46,524 nt of DNA. It comes from Reyranella soli. GTDB lineage: Bacteria > Pseudomonadota > Alphaproteobacteria > Reyranellales > Reyranellaceae. Each line of letters opens with the position of its first letter. Positions within the stretch are counted from its first letter, which is position 1. This document shows, piece by piece, positions 33,981-42,909 of the stretch. Made by a program: the position numbers and the translations under genes. Where the stretch lies: assembly GCF_007992495.1 (NCBI RefSeq), contig NZ_BKAJ01000113.1:1-46524 (forward strand). The letters are read 5' to 3'. The notes beneath the pieces were generated by a model. That model searched no databases, was not told the DNA's origin, and worked only from the letters and a program-made list of their open reading frames with translations.

Positions 33981-35423
33981 ATGACCTCGCTTCGCCGATC
34001 CCTGCTGTTCTCCTTCATGGAGCGCTATGCTGGCATCGTCATCGGCTTGGGCATGACGATGACCGCTGCTCGGATGCTTACCCCGGCCGATTTCGGCGTG
34101 TTTGCGGTCGGCATGTCGGTGGTCATGCTGATCGACGTAATGCGGGATTTTGGCACCGGCACCTATCTCGTGCAGCTCGAGGCGCTGGAGCGCAGCGCGG
34201 TGCGCTCGGCCTTCACTGTCTCTTGCATCATCTCCGGCAGCTGCGCCGTGGCGCTCGCCCTGGCGGCCATCCCACTCGGCCGTTTCTATGATGAGCCGGG
34301 CGTCGGCAACGTCGTCCTCGTGCTGTCCGCCGCACTGCTGCTCAACCCCTTCTTGACGCCTGCCACCGCCATGCTGCGTCGGCAGATGGCCTTTGACCGG
34401 CTGGCGATGATCAATGTCGCCAGCGGCCTCGGGCAGTTCGGCACCCTCGTGCTGCTGGCCAGCCTCGGTCAGGGCTACATGGCGATGGCCTGGGCCGGGC
34501 TGGTAGCGGTGCTGGTGCGTATCGTCGGCGCCAACATCGTGCACCCAATGCCCTGGGCCTTCCGCCCGACCCTCGTAGGCTGGCGGGACATTCTCTCCTT
34601 CGGCGCCTGGTCCACCGCCACCGGCATCGTCAACGTCGTCCACGACACTCTACCGCAGCTCATCATCGGGCGCGTACTCGGCACCGTGCCGGTGGGCCTG
34701 TTCAGCCGCGCCCAAACGGTCTGCCAGCTACCGGACAAGCTGATCTCCAGCGCGCTGCATCCGATCGTCCTACCGGCGCTCGCTGAGCATGCCCGGCGCG
34801 GCGGCTCGCTGAAGGAACCCTATCTCCTCGGCCTGTCCTATATGGCGGCGGTGCATGTCCCGGCCATGGTGTGCCTGGCTCTGCTCGCCGAACCTATCGT
34901 CGACATCCTGCTCGGGCCGCAATGGGGCGAGGTGCCGACCCTGGTGCGGCTGATGGCAATGGGCTTGGTCTGGCTGTTCCCCGCCTTCCTCACCTATCCA
35001 ATGCTGGTCGCCCTCGGCCGTATCCGGGACACGCTGGTCTCCAGCCTGATCAGCATCCCGCCCAGCATCCTGCTGATCGCCGCCGCGGCACCCCACGGCA
35101 TCAGGGCGGTGGCGGCTGTCAGCCTCGTCACCGGGCCGCTGCAGGCCTTCGTCGCGGTCTCTTTCGTGCGTCGGCATATCGGTCTCGCCTGGGGCGAGAT
35201 CCTGCGCTCCGCCGCGCCGGGCGCGGTAGCCACGGTCGGCGCCGCTGCCGGCATCGTCGCGGTGATGTCGCTGCTCGGCTTCCGCACCGCGCTCTCCTTT
35301 GGCGAGATGGTGGTCGCCGTCCTCGCTGCCGGGCTCGGTTGGGTGGCCGGGCTGTGGATCGGCGGCCACCCGCTGATCGGGGAGCTGCTTGGCCTGTGGG
35401 GACGGGTGCGGCGATGGGCGTAA
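33981..35423 (+). CDS. Wzx-type polysaccharide flippase (MOP/MATE superfamily)
   Basis: This 480-residue protein has about twelve to fourteen hydrophobic segments and the MOP-superfamily start FSFMERYAGIVIGLGMTMTAARMLTPADFGVF. GLFSRAQTVCQLPDKLI in the middle is typical of the lipopolysaccharide-biosynthesis branch (PST family). It would flip undecaprenyl-linked EPS repeats across the inner membrane. The ATG at 33981 has only a weak ribosome binding site. Its 3' end overlaps the DUF218 gene by 10 nt. Confidence 0.92.
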   Translation: MTSLRRSLLFSFMERYAGIVIGLGMTMTAARMLTPADFGVFAVGMSVVMLIDVMRDFGTGTYLVQLEALERSAVRSAFTVSCIISGSCAVALALAAIPLGRFYDEPGVGNVVLVLSAALLLNPFLTPATAMLRRQMAFDRLAMINVASGLGQFGTLVLLASLGQGYMAMAWAGLVAVLVRIVGANIVHPMPWAFRPTLVGWRDILSFGAWSTATGIVNVVHDTLPQLIIGRVLGTVPVGLFSRAQTVCQLPDKLISSALHPIVLPALAEHARRGGSLKEPYLLGLSYMAAVHVPAMVCLALLAEPIVDILLGPQWGEVPTLVRLMAMGLVWLFPAFLTYPMLVALGRIRDTLVSSLISIPPSILLIAAAAPHGIRAVAAVSLVTGPLQAFVAVSFVRRHIGLAWGEILRSAAPGAVATVGAAAGIVAVMSLLGFRTALSFGEMVVAVLAAGLGWVAGLWIGGHPLIGELLGLWGRVRRWA

Positions 35424-36169
35424 CCGCGACAACACCGCTGTTCGCCGTCGTGCGGGGCCTCCTCGGCGTGCTTGCCTTGCCACCGGTCTTGCTGCTGCTG
35501 GCCGCCTTGGCGGGCGCTTGGCTGGGTTGGCGCGGCCGACGTGTCGGTGCTGCGGTCGCGGTGCTCGGCATCGCCGCGACCCTGCTGCTCGCCACGCCAA
35601 TGGCCTCCGGCCTGCTGCTCGCCTCGCTCGAAGGGGCCGCGCCGGCGGTGCTGGCCGCGCCGGGCGCCATCGTCATCCTCAGCGCGGAGGCCAGGAACGG
35701 CCCGGACGGGTCGGACGTGGGCCCGCTGACGCTGGAACGGCTGCGCCGTGGCGCCGTCCTGCAGCGCGAGACGGGCCTGCCATTGCTCGTCACTGGTGGG
35801 CCGCCGAGCCCAGAGACACCGCCGACCGCCGCCGCCATGCGCGCCGCCCTCCAGCAGGATTTCTCCGTTCCGGTGCGTTGGGAGGAACCCGCCGCGCTCA
35901 ACACCGGGGACAATCTCCGCCTTGCCGCCGCCATGCTGCGCCAAGCGGGCATCGGCTCAGCATACCTCGTCACCCATGCCTGGCACATGCCGCGGGCGCA
36001 GCTCGAGGCGGCGCGCGCCGGCTTGTCGGTGTTGCCGGCGGCGGTGCCGCGGCCGCGCCGCCCGGACGGCCGGCTGACCGACTGGCTGCCTCGCGCTGAC
36101 TGTCTCGCCATGAGCTGGCTGGCATTGCATGAATGGGGCGGCCTCGCCGCGATGAAGGTGGGGCTGTGA
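35414..36169 (+). CDS. DUF218/YdcF-family (ElyC/SanA-like) membrane-anchored protein
   Basis: This 251-residue protein has two N-terminal TM helices (LLGVLALPPVLLLLAALAGA and AAVAVLGIAATLLLATPMAS) and a DUF218 domain with VILSAEARNGPD, ERLRRGAVLQRETGLPLLVTGG, the N-T-GDN segment LNTGDNLRLAAAMLR and YLVTHAWHMPRA. DUF218 proteins such as ElyC and SanA act in envelope and lipid-carrier homeostasis; a role here in carrier recycling is inference. ATG 35414 overlaps the flippase stop by 10 nt, and an open frame upstream of it is the shadow of the flippase. Confidence 0.88.
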   Translation: MGVTATTPLFAVVRGLLGVLALPPVLLLLAALAGAWLGWRGRRVGAAVAVLGIAATLLLATPMASGLLLASLEGAAPAVLAAPGAIVILSAEARNGPDGSDVGPLTLERLRRGAVLQRETGLPLLVTGGPPSPETPPTAAAMRAALQQDFSVPVRWEEPAALNTGDNLRLAAAMLRQAGIGSAYLVTHAWHMPRAQLEAARAGLSVLPAAVPRPRRPDGRLTDWLPRADCLAMSWLALHEWGGLAAMKVGL

Positions 36170-36194
36170 TGCCATCGAGACGCGGAGGACGCAC

Positions 36195-38282
36195 ATGAGA
36201 CGCATCTGTTTGGTCGGGGCCGGGGGGATCGCCCGCATCCATGCCGAGGTGCTCAGCCGGATGCCGGAAATCTCCGTGGTGGCGGTGGCAGACCCGCGCA
36301 TGAGCGCCGCCGAAGCGCTGGCGCGCCTGCTGCCCGGGGCGCGGCCGGTTCGCTCGTCCGAAGAGGCCTTGGCCGCCGGCGGCTTCGACGCCGCCCATGT
36401 TCTGACGCCGCCCGACACCCATGCCGCCATCGCCATGCCGCTGCTCGGAGCGGGCTGCGACGTGCTACTGGAGAAGCCGATGGCGACCTCGCGTGAGCAA
36501 TGCGAGCGCTTGGCCGAAGCGGCCGCTGCTTCCGGGGCGGCGCTCGGCATCAACCAGAACTTCCTGTTCCACCCCGCGTTCCTTGCGCTGCGCCGTGCAG
36601 TGGCCAATGGCCGGCGGGGGCGGCTGCGCTTCGTGGATTGTGTCTATAGCGTGCCGCTGCGCCAGCTATCCGCGGGGCAACTCGGCCATTGGATGTTCGC
36701 CGCCCCGGCCAACATCCTGCTAGAGCAGGCGGTGCACCCGCTGTCTCAGATCGCCGCCCTGCTCGGTAGCATCGAGGCGGTGGAGGCAGTACCGGATGCG
36801 CCCCAAGTGCTGCACGAAGGGCGGTGCTTCCGAGCCGGCTGGACAGTCTCCCTGCGCGGCCCACACGTGTCCGCCACGCTGCGCTTCGCCGTGGGCGAGA
36901 AGTTCCCGTTGTGGCAGCTCACCGCGATCTGCGACGACGGTGCGATCGTCGCCGACGTGCTTGGCAAGCGCGTGCATATGTTGGGGCGGACACGCTTCGC
37001 CGACCCGATCGACGGCATGGCTGCGCCCGCCCTCTCGGCAGCTGAGATGGTGGCCGGCGGCGTCGCCAATGCTGGCCGCTACGGCGCCTCACTGCTCGGC
37101 CTCTCCAAGCGCAACGACGCGTTCTTCCGCAGCATGCAGGGCAGCATCGTGGCCTTCCACGCCGCGCCCGCGCGCTTCGAGGCAGATGCCGCCTTCGGCG
37201 CGCGGCTGGTCGGGTTGTGCGAGGAGATCGCCGCCCGCCTACCCGCTGAAGAAAACCGCCCCGTTCCGCCGCAGGCGCCAGCCACTCTGAGTGGCCATCC
37301 GGATGTCGCGGTGCTGGGCGGCACCGGCTTCATTGGCCGAGCCACGGTGGCGCGGTTGCTGCAGGAAGGGCTCAGCGTAACCGTCATGGCGCGCGGTACC
37401 GAGGGACTGCCACCGCTCTTTTCTGGGCCGCGCATCCGGCTGCTGCGCGGCGACATAGCCGACGCCGGCGCCGTGGCGCAGGCAGTGGCCGGGGCGGGTG
37501 CGGTGGTCAACCTCGCCCATGGCGGCGGTGGCGCCGACTACGCCGCGATCCGCGCCGCGATGGTCGGCGGGGCCGAAGTCGTCGCGCGTGCTTGCCTCGC
37601 TGCCAGCACGGCACGGCTGCTGCATGTCGGTTCCATCGCCTCGCTCTATCTCGGCCCCGGCGCCGAACCCGTCACCGGCGCCACTGAGCCCGATCCTGAG
37701 GCCGTCAGGCGCGGCGATTACGCCCGCGCCAAGGCGGAATGTGACCTGATGCTGCTAGGACTGCATGCGCAGGAGGGGTTGCCCCTGGTGATCCTGCGGC
37801 CCGGCCTCGTGGTCGGGCCGGGCACCTCGCCGTTCCATAGCGGCATCGGCTTCTTCAACGCGGAGCAGCACGTCATCGGCTGGAATCGCGGCCACAATCC
37901 GCTACCCTTTGTGCTGGCCGACGATGTCGCTGCAGGCATCCTCGGCGCATTGCGGGCGGAGCAGGCGGTCGGGCGCTGCTACAACTTGGTTGGTGATGTG
38001 CGCCCGACAGCGCGAGAGTATCTCGCCTGGCTGGCCGAGGCGACCAACCGCCCGCTGCGCTTCCACCCCAAATTCCCCGCCACGCTGCTGGCTGAGGAGG
38101 GCTTCAAATGGGTGCTGAAGCGGGTCGGCGGACGGCGTTCGCCGCCGCCCTCGCGGCGCGACCTGCTCTCGCGGGGGCTGCGCGCGCCCTTCGACTGCAG
38201 CGATACCAAGCGCGACCTCGGCTGGGCGCCGGTGGCCGATCCGGCTCGATTCCGCAAGACGGCGTTCGCGATGGGGCAGTGA
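36195..38282 (+). CDS. Fusion protein: Gfo/Idh/MocA oxidoreductase plus NAD-dependent epimerase/dehydratase
   Basis: This 695-residue protein joins two nucleotide-sugar-type enzymes. Residues 1-350 form a Gfo/Idh/MocA domain (LVGAGGIARIHAEVL, LLEKPMATSREQ, ILLEQAVHPLSQ). Residues about 370-690 form an SDR of the epimerase type (VAVLGGTGFIGRATVARLL, LLHVGSIASLYLG, YARAKAECDL with YxxxK as YARAK, VILRPGLVVGPG). GGAGGAC lies 5 nt before ATG 36195. It follows the DUF218 gene by 25 nt and its stop overlaps the next ATG by one base. The order oxidation-then-epimerisation or reduction suggests channelled sugar editing, but the substrate is unknown. A decayed second copy of this gene lies at 28397-30060. 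Confidence 0.88.
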   Translation: MRRICLVGAGGIARIHAEVLSRMPEISVVAVADPRMSAAEALARLLPGARPVRSSEEALAAGGFDAAHVLTPPDTHAAIAMPLLGAGCDVLLEKPMATSREQCERLAEAAAASGAALGINQNFLFHPAFLALRRAVANGRRGRLRFVDCVYSVPLRQLSAGQLGHWMFAAPANILLEQAVHPLSQIAALLGSIEAVEAVPDAPQVLHEGRCFRAGWTVSLRGPHVSATLRFAVGEKFPLWQLTAICDDGAIVADVLGKRVHMLGRTRFADPIDGMAAPALSAAEMVAGGVANAGRYGASLLGLSKRNDAFFRSMQGSIVAFHAAPARFEADAAFGARLVGLCEEIAARLPAEENRPVPPQAPATLSGHPDVAVLGGTGFIGRATVARLLQEGLSVTVMARGTEGLPPLFSGPRIRLLRGDIADAGAVAQAVAGAGAVVNLAHGGGGADYAAIRAAMVGGAEVVARACLAASTARLLHVGSIASLYLGPGAEPVTGATEPDPEAVRRGDYARAKAECDLMLLGLHAQEGLPLVILRPGLVVGPGTSPFHSGIGFFNAEQHVIGWNRGHNPLPFVLADDVAAGILGALRAEQAVGRCYNLVGDVRPTAREYLAWLAEATNRPLRFHPKFPATLLAEEGFKWVLKRVGGRRSPPPSRRDLLSRGLRAPFDCSDTKRDLGWAPVADPARFRKTAFAMGQ

Positions 38283-39376
38283 TGCGCTCCGCCGCGCCCC
38301 TGCTGCTGCATGTCTTCGCGACCTTTGCCACCGGCGGGCCGCAGGTGCGCTTCGCCACCCTCGCCAATCGGCTCGGCGGGCAGTTCCGCCATGTGGTGGT
38401 GGCGATGGATGATCGTCAGGAAGCGCGCGCGCTGCTCGACCCCGCACTCGACATCTGCTTCCCGCAGGTCGGCGCGGTGAAGGGCGACGCGCGCGGTAAT
38501 CTGCGCCGCTTCCGCGCGGTGCTGCGCGAGATGGCGCCTGACCTGTTGGTCACCAGCAACTGGGGCAGCATTGAATGGGCGCTGGCGCGTATCGGTACGG
38601 GCGTGCCGCATCTGCACATGGAGGACGGATTCGGCCCGGAGGAACGCGCGCGCCAGCTGCCGCGCCGTGTGCTGGCGCGCCGACTGCTGCTGCGCCGCTC
38701 CACGGTGGTGTTGCCGTCCGGTCTGCTGTGGCGCATCGCCACCGAGACTTGGCGCCTGCCGCAATCGCGTCTGCGGTTGCTGCCGAACGGCGTCGATCTC
38801 GCCCGCTTCGCCGCTGCCGGATCGTGTGAGAGAACGCCGCCCGTGGTCATCGGCACCGTCGCGGCGCTGCGTCCGGAAAAGAACATCGCGCGGCTGATCC
38901 GCGCCCTGGCCCGTCTGCCCGCTGCGGTGCCGGCGCGGCTGGTGATCGTCGGCGATGGCCCGGAACGAGGGGCGCTGGAAGCCCTGGCCGTAGCGGAGGG
39001 CGTCGGCGGGCGGGTGGAGTTTGCCGGTCACCGTGCGGATCCGGCGCCGTTCTATGCCGGCTTCGACATTTTCGCGCTCTCCTCAGACACCGAGCAGATG
39101 CCGCTCTCCGTCCTAGAGGCGATGGCGTCGGGGCTGCCTGTGGCGGCGACCGATGTTGGGGACGTCGCCACCATGCTGGATGCCGCGAACCGCCCCTATG
39201 TCGTGGCGCGGGAGGACGGCGCCCTGGCCGACGCACTGGCCATCCTCGCGGCACGGAACGACATGCGGGCCGCTCTTGGCGCCGCCAATCAGGCGCGCGC
39301 CAAGGCCGAATTCGGCGAGGCAACTATGGTCGCCGCCTGGCGCGACTTGTTTGCCGGCCTCGCACTCAGGCGATGA
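38282..39376 (+). CDS. GT4-type glycosyltransferase
   Basis: This 364-residue GT-B enzyme opens LLLHVFATFATGGPQVRFATLANRL-like, with the acceptor-loop glycines. The donor domain shows IGTVAALRPEKNI, VIVGDGPERGALEAL and the E-x7-E motif EQMPLSVLEAMASGLPV. ATG 38282 overlaps the stop of the fused oxidoreductase-epimerase by one base (TGATG), so translation is coupled. A longer upstream frame is the shadow of that gene. The operon ends here; the DNA beyond is insertion-sequence and RTX debris. Confidence 0.9.
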   Translation: MRSAAPLLLHVFATFATGGPQVRFATLANRLGGQFRHVVVAMDDRQEARALLDPALDICFPQVGAVKGDARGNLRRFRAVLREMAPDLLVTSNWGSIEWALARIGTGVPHLHMEDGFGPEERARQLPRRVLARRLLLRRSTVVLPSGLLWRIATETWRLPQSRLRLLPNGVDLARFAAAGSCERTPPVVIGTVAALRPEKNIARLIRALARLPAAVPARLVIVGDGPERGALEALAVAEGVGGRVEFAGHRADPAPFYAGFDIFALSSDTEQMPLSVLEAMASGLPVAATDVGDVATMLDAANRPYVVAREDGALADALAILAARNDMRAALGAANQARAKAEFGEATMVAAWRDLFAGLALRR

Positions 39377-39469
39377 TGTGATGTCCGCGCAGCCGCCCGC
39401 CCCGTCCGCATCGAAGCGCAGCCCGCGCAAGGGGGCGCCACGGCGGCGACGCCGACATCGTCCTCAGCC

Positions 39470-39650
39470 CCGCCGGACTATAGCCTCCGCCTCGTCTGAC
39501 ATCAGGGCGTGGCTGACCAGCCCCAGCACTGTGTCGATGCCGCTATGTCGCCGGCACCGTTGACGATGTAGACGTGGTCACCGAAGCCGCCGTCCATGAT
39601 GTCGGCGCTTACGCCGCTGTCGAGCAGGTCGTTGCCGGCGACGACTTGCC
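39470..39650 (-). pseudogene. RTX-repeat gene remnant abutting an IS110 remnant
   Basis: On the minus strand 39541-39650 reads VAGNDLLDSGVSADIMDGGFGDHVYIVNGAGDI across the RTX pattern GNDxLDGGxxAD, interrupted only by substitutions; continuing in another frame 39470-39540 reads GIDTVLGLVSHALMSDEAE, the usual block that follows. At least one frameshift separates them. The RTX frame is in phase with the end of the IS110 transposase remnant, so the element end and the RTX gene were joined here. No start is present. Confidence 0.75.
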
Positions 39651-39672
39651 GGTCGGCGGCCTCGGGGCCGGC

Positions 39673-40330
39673 AGGCACCAAGCCGAGGAACGACATGAGT
39701 TGACGTGGCGTGTCGAAGCGGCGCACGTCTCTATCTCGGCGGCAAAGGTCACGGCGACCAGGAAGGAGACGCCGCGCATAGCTTGATAGGCGGCGACCAC
39801 CGGCGTCATTGACCAGGTGCGGACAAGGTTGGCCAGTTGCTCCTCGAGCCGGCGCTGTCGCTCGACAGCATCCTCGATAGTCGCAACCGCGTCCTGGAAA
39901 ACGATCTGCTGAGCCGCATGATCGAAGCTCTGCTCGGCCAGCCAGCGCCGATGTGCACGGGTCCAATGATCCCCACCGCTAAAGAACCGGCCATGCCGCA
40001 GCAGGAACGACAGCAACTGCTGGCGCTTGCGAGGAGCATCCTCGGCCGCTGTCGTGCGTCCACGAACCAAGTCCCGGACCGCCTCGTGGACCGCGTCAGG
40101 AACCCAGACGCCGCTGAGCTCGCCAGCACGAAACAGGCGGGCCAAGGTGAGCGCGTCGCGACGGTTCGCCTTAACTCTCTCCCGAGCGCCGAGGAATCAG
40201 CGCCGGCGTCACCACCAGGCGGTCATGCCCCCAGTGCCTGCACCTGCCGATAAAGCCTGTATCCTGTCGGTCCTGCCTCCTCAGCCATCGCAACCGCGTG
40301 CCTCAGCTTTGCTCTCCCATGGCCCGTCCC
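39673..40330 (-). mobile_element. Degenerate IS110-family transposase remnant
   Basis: The minus strand holds IS110-type transposase sequence in several frames: EEAGPTGYRLYRQVQAL (near 40295-40235), then GERVKANRRDALTLARLFRAGEL, then RKRQQLLSFLLRHGRF and HRRWLAEQSFDHAAQQIV, SMTPVVAAYQAMRGVSFLVAVT and, after another shift near 39735, VRRFDTPRQLMSFLGLVP. These are the ordered landmarks of IS110/IS116 transposases, but at least three frameshifts and the missing ends make it inactive. The N-terminal catalytic DEDD block and the C-terminal Ser domain are incomplete. Confidence 0.82.
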
Positions 40331-40423
40331 GCCATGCCAGAGGCTCGGCTCGGCCCGTCCGAGCAACCCTTTATCCTGACATGAACGGGGCGGGCCACCG
40401 GCTTCAGGCCGGGGACGTAACGT

Positions 40424-40990
40424 CTAGATGTTTAGTCCCGGCATTTGGTGGAGCGGCTCAAGGATGAATTGCTCTGGCCCTTTCGTCCAGATCCTGCAGA
40501 TGTATTCGTAGGGTGTGAGACCCTTGAGTGTCTTGAGGCGCTTGGCGAAGTTGTGGGCGGTGATGAAGTCGGCGAGATGAGCTCGAAGCTCGTCATGGGT
40601 TTCAGTAGAAGCGCTTGACGGTGGCGTCCTTGATGGTGCGGTTGATCCGCTCAACCTGTCCATTGGTCCAAGGGCGCTTGGGCTTGGTCAGGCGATGATC
40701 GATGTCGTCAGCAACGCAGGCCACTTCGAAGGCAGGAGCCCGGCATGGCTCCCCGCGCTCGAGCATGCCTTTGATATCGGCAGCCGACCAATTCTCGCCC
40801 TTCGGGTCAGTGAAGTGGGTGGCGTTGTCAGTCAGCATGGTATGAATCTTGTAGGGGACCGCTTTGTTGAGATTCTGCAGGCAGTCGCTGCGACCTGCCG
40901 TGTGGCTTTCTCATGCAGCTCGGTGAAGGCGAACTTCGAGGTCCGATCGATGGCGACAAAGAGGTAGAGCCTGCCTTGGGCGGTGCGTAC
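40424..40990 (-). mobile_element. Degenerate IS481-family transposase (integrase core) remnant
   Basis: Minus-strand sequence in three frames gives RLYLFVAIDRTSKFAF, VPYKIHTMLTDNATHF, HRLTKPKRPWTNGQVERINRTIKDATVKRFYY and HNFAKRLKTLKGLTPYEYICRIW ending MPGLNI with a TAG at 40424-40426. This is the DDE integrase core and C-terminus of an IS481 transposase, with frameshifts near 40610 and 40850. The N-terminal helix-turn-helix half is missing. The 5' side joins a beta-helix protein fragment at about 40990. Confidence 0.85.
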
Positions 40991-41200
40991 GCCCTCGACC
41001 ACCAGCCCATCGGCGCGCCACACGGCGCAATCCTCATAGGTGCCTGGAGCAATGCGAACGACATCTCCTTGCCGCGCGGCCGCGGCAGCCGCGGAGGGCG
41101 TGTGGAAGGGGCGACCCGGGCCAACACCGAGGATTCTCGGCTGCGCCGACAGCGCCGTCGGCAATATCAGCATCAGCAGGGCGATCGCGGCAAGACGCAT
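40988..41200 (-). pseudogene. Truncated secreted right-handed beta-helix protein
   Basis: ATG 41200 starts a clear signal peptide (MRLAAIALLMLILPTALSAQ) followed by ILGVGPGRPFHTPSAAAAA and DVVRIAPGTYEDCAVWRADGLVVEGV, the opening of a right-handed parallel beta-helix domain as in pectate-lyase-like and alginate-modifying proteins. After about residue 71 the frame runs straight into IS481 transposase sequence, so the gene is cut. It probably encoded a periplasmic or secreted polysaccharide-active protein before the insertion. Confidence 0.75.
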
Positions 41201-41375
41201 GGATGGGCATGACCCATCGAGCTGCCGGCTCGACATCGCGGGCAACGTGCCGCCACCGCGCGGCGGGGAGGTGCAGCGGGACGGCTTGGCGATCCGCAGG
41301 TGCGCCAGATAGTTCGAGAGATGCGTGTGGCGCTGGCGTCGATCATGCGATGGAACCTCGCATAGGCGCGCGATG

Positions 41376-42767
41376 TCAGGATGGCCGCCTCGCCCGGACG
41401 CGCCAAGCGGCCAGATGCGGCGCGGAAGCCGCGGCCTGAGGAGGTGCCATAGGCAGGGCCGGCGCGACGCCGGATTCGGCCGGCGCGGGCGCCGGCGCCG
41501 CGGCGGCCCGGTGCAATGCGGCCGAGGCGCTGACTGCTAACGCGAATAGGTAATATTGCAGCGGGTAGAAGGCGATGCCGACAAAGGCCGCGCCGGCCAT
41601 GAAGATCAGCACGCCATGGCTCAGGGCTCGGGCGAGGTCGCCGAGCCATTCGAGATCCGGCCTGTCCCGCACCTTGCGCCGGATACGCCGCATGTCGAGG
41701 AAGAACACGGCGAAGATGGCGAAGAAGATGGCGAGGCCGATCCAGCCATGCTCGCCCAACACCTCGAAATAGATGCTGTGGAAGGCGCGGCCCTCTTGGA
41801 CGATCTCCTGCCCGTCTGCGTTGCGCATCTCGATGCGGTTGCCGAGATAGGCGTTGAAGCCAGCGCCAGCGGGGTGGCGGTCAGCGAGATCGATTGTCCA
41901 AGCCCAGACCAGCAGACGGGTGTTGGCGCTCTCCTCCTGGCGTGGCTCGAACGCTGTCGAAATGCGTGCCAGCCAAGCATCGCCCATTAGCGGCACCACG
42001 GCCGCGGTCGCGGCTACCATCATGACCGCCACCATTAGCTTGCGGCGGGACTGCCACCAGGCAAGCGCTGCCCAGACGAGGCAGGCGATCAGCGCCGAAC
42101 GCGCGAAGGTGCCGAAGGCGCCGATGGCCGCGATGCCCGGCGCCGCCAAATAGACCCAGCGCAGCCAGCTCCGGGACGGCGCCAGCAAGGAATGGCGCTG
42201 CAGATAGGCGACCAGCGGCAGGCAGGCGAAGGCATAGGTGCCGAGAGTGCTGCCCTCCCCGCCCCAGCCGCCATTGATTTCGATCAGCCCAAACGGGCGG
42301 CCATAGCCGCCGCCGCCGAACACGGACTTGATCGCGAAGGGCACCACGTTCGAGGCGATGCAGCACAGGATGACGAGCAGCGCCGCTTCCATCTGGATGC
42401 GGGAACGGAATATGAATGGCAGCAGCGCCGTGAACAGAATGGTTTTGAAGGCCCAGTCCCATTTCCACCAAGCTGAGGCGGGGAACATCGCCCAGGTCGT
42501 CGTCAGGGTGATCCAGCCGGCCCAGAGGACCAATAGCGCGGTCAGCAGGCCGAGCCGCGGCGGGTCTCGCCGGTCCAGCACCAGATAGGCGCCGATCGTC
42601 AGCATCGCCGTCGTGGCGGAGAAGGGGAGGAGCTGGCCGAGCGCCGGCGCGACGTCGTGCGGGCGGAACAGGTCTACCCAGACATAGGCGAGCGCCATGA
42701 CGAAGGGCGCCACGCAGCCCAGGGTGATCAACGACGCCCAGCAGCCGAAAATGAACAGGGCCTGCAT
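41376..42767 (-). CDS. O-antigen-ligase-like membrane protein, exosortase A-associated O-glycosylation ligase type
   Basis: This 463-residue membrane protein has about eleven TM segments. The opening FIFGCWASLITLGCVAPFVMALAYVWVDLFRP-like pattern and the periplasmic-loop stretch ADRHPAGAGFNAYLGN plus AFHSIYFEVLGEHGWIGL match the Wzy_C/ligase family linked to exosortase A (TIGR03097 with an N-terminal DUF5935 part). Such proteins polymerise repeats or transfer them to an acceptor. The C-terminal 50 residues are an alanine/proline tail not needed for the fold. It lies alone between IS remnants, 13 nt after a small membrane-protein frame. Confidence 0.9.
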   Translation of the reverse strand: MQALFIFGCWASLITLGCVAPFVMALAYVWVDLFRPHDVAPALGQLLPFSATTAMLTIGAYLVLDRRDPPRLGLLTALLVLWAGWITLTTTWAMFPASAWWKWDWAFKTILFTALLPFIFRSRIQMEAALLVILCCIASNVVPFAIKSVFGGGGYGRPFGLIEINGGWGGEGSTLGTYAFACLPLVAYLQRHSLLAPSRSWLRWVYLAAPGIAAIGAFGTFARSALIACLVWAALAWWQSRRKLMVAVMMVAATAAVVPLMGDAWLARISTAFEPRQEESANTRLLVWAWTIDLADRHPAGAGFNAYLGNRIEMRNADGQEIVQEGRAFHSIYFEVLGEHGWIGLAIFFAIFAVFFLDMRRIRRKVRDRPDLEWLGDLARALSHGVLIFMAGAAFVGIAFYPLQYYLFALAVSASAALHRAAAAPAPAPAESGVAPALPMAPPQAAASAPHLAAWRVRARRPS

Positions 42768-42780
42768 GGGCGCGGCTCGC

Positions 42781-42909
42781 TCAGCGTCGTGTGCGCGGCA
42801 GGTTCGCCGCGGAGCGCTGGGCCGCCTGGCGGCGTTCCATCAGGATGGCGCGAATTGCCACGGCGAGGACACCACCACAGGTTGCCAAAATGACGAGATT
42901 ATCGATCAT
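42781..42909 (-). CDS. Small membrane protein upstream of the ligase-like gene
   Basis: A 42-residue frame starts at ATG 42909 and ends 13 nt before the ligase start. It has one TM helix (NLVILATCGGVLAVAIRAIL) followed by a basic tail (MERRQAAQRSAANLPRTRR), the layout of a small inner-membrane protein with a cytoplasmic C-terminus. The ribosome binding site is weak. Close spacing to the ligase gene suggests one transcript. I do not recognise the family. Confidence 0.5.
   Translation of the reverse strand: MIDNLVILATCGGVLAVAIRAILMERRQAAQRSAANLPRTRR

Noticed and set aside
39381..39563. 60-codon plus-strand frame starting 5 nt after the last glycosyltransferase
   Set aside because: It is a basic, proline/arginine-rich frame that runs into the RTX remnant of the opposite strand. 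It might be the stub of a lost gene, but nothing in it is recognisable.
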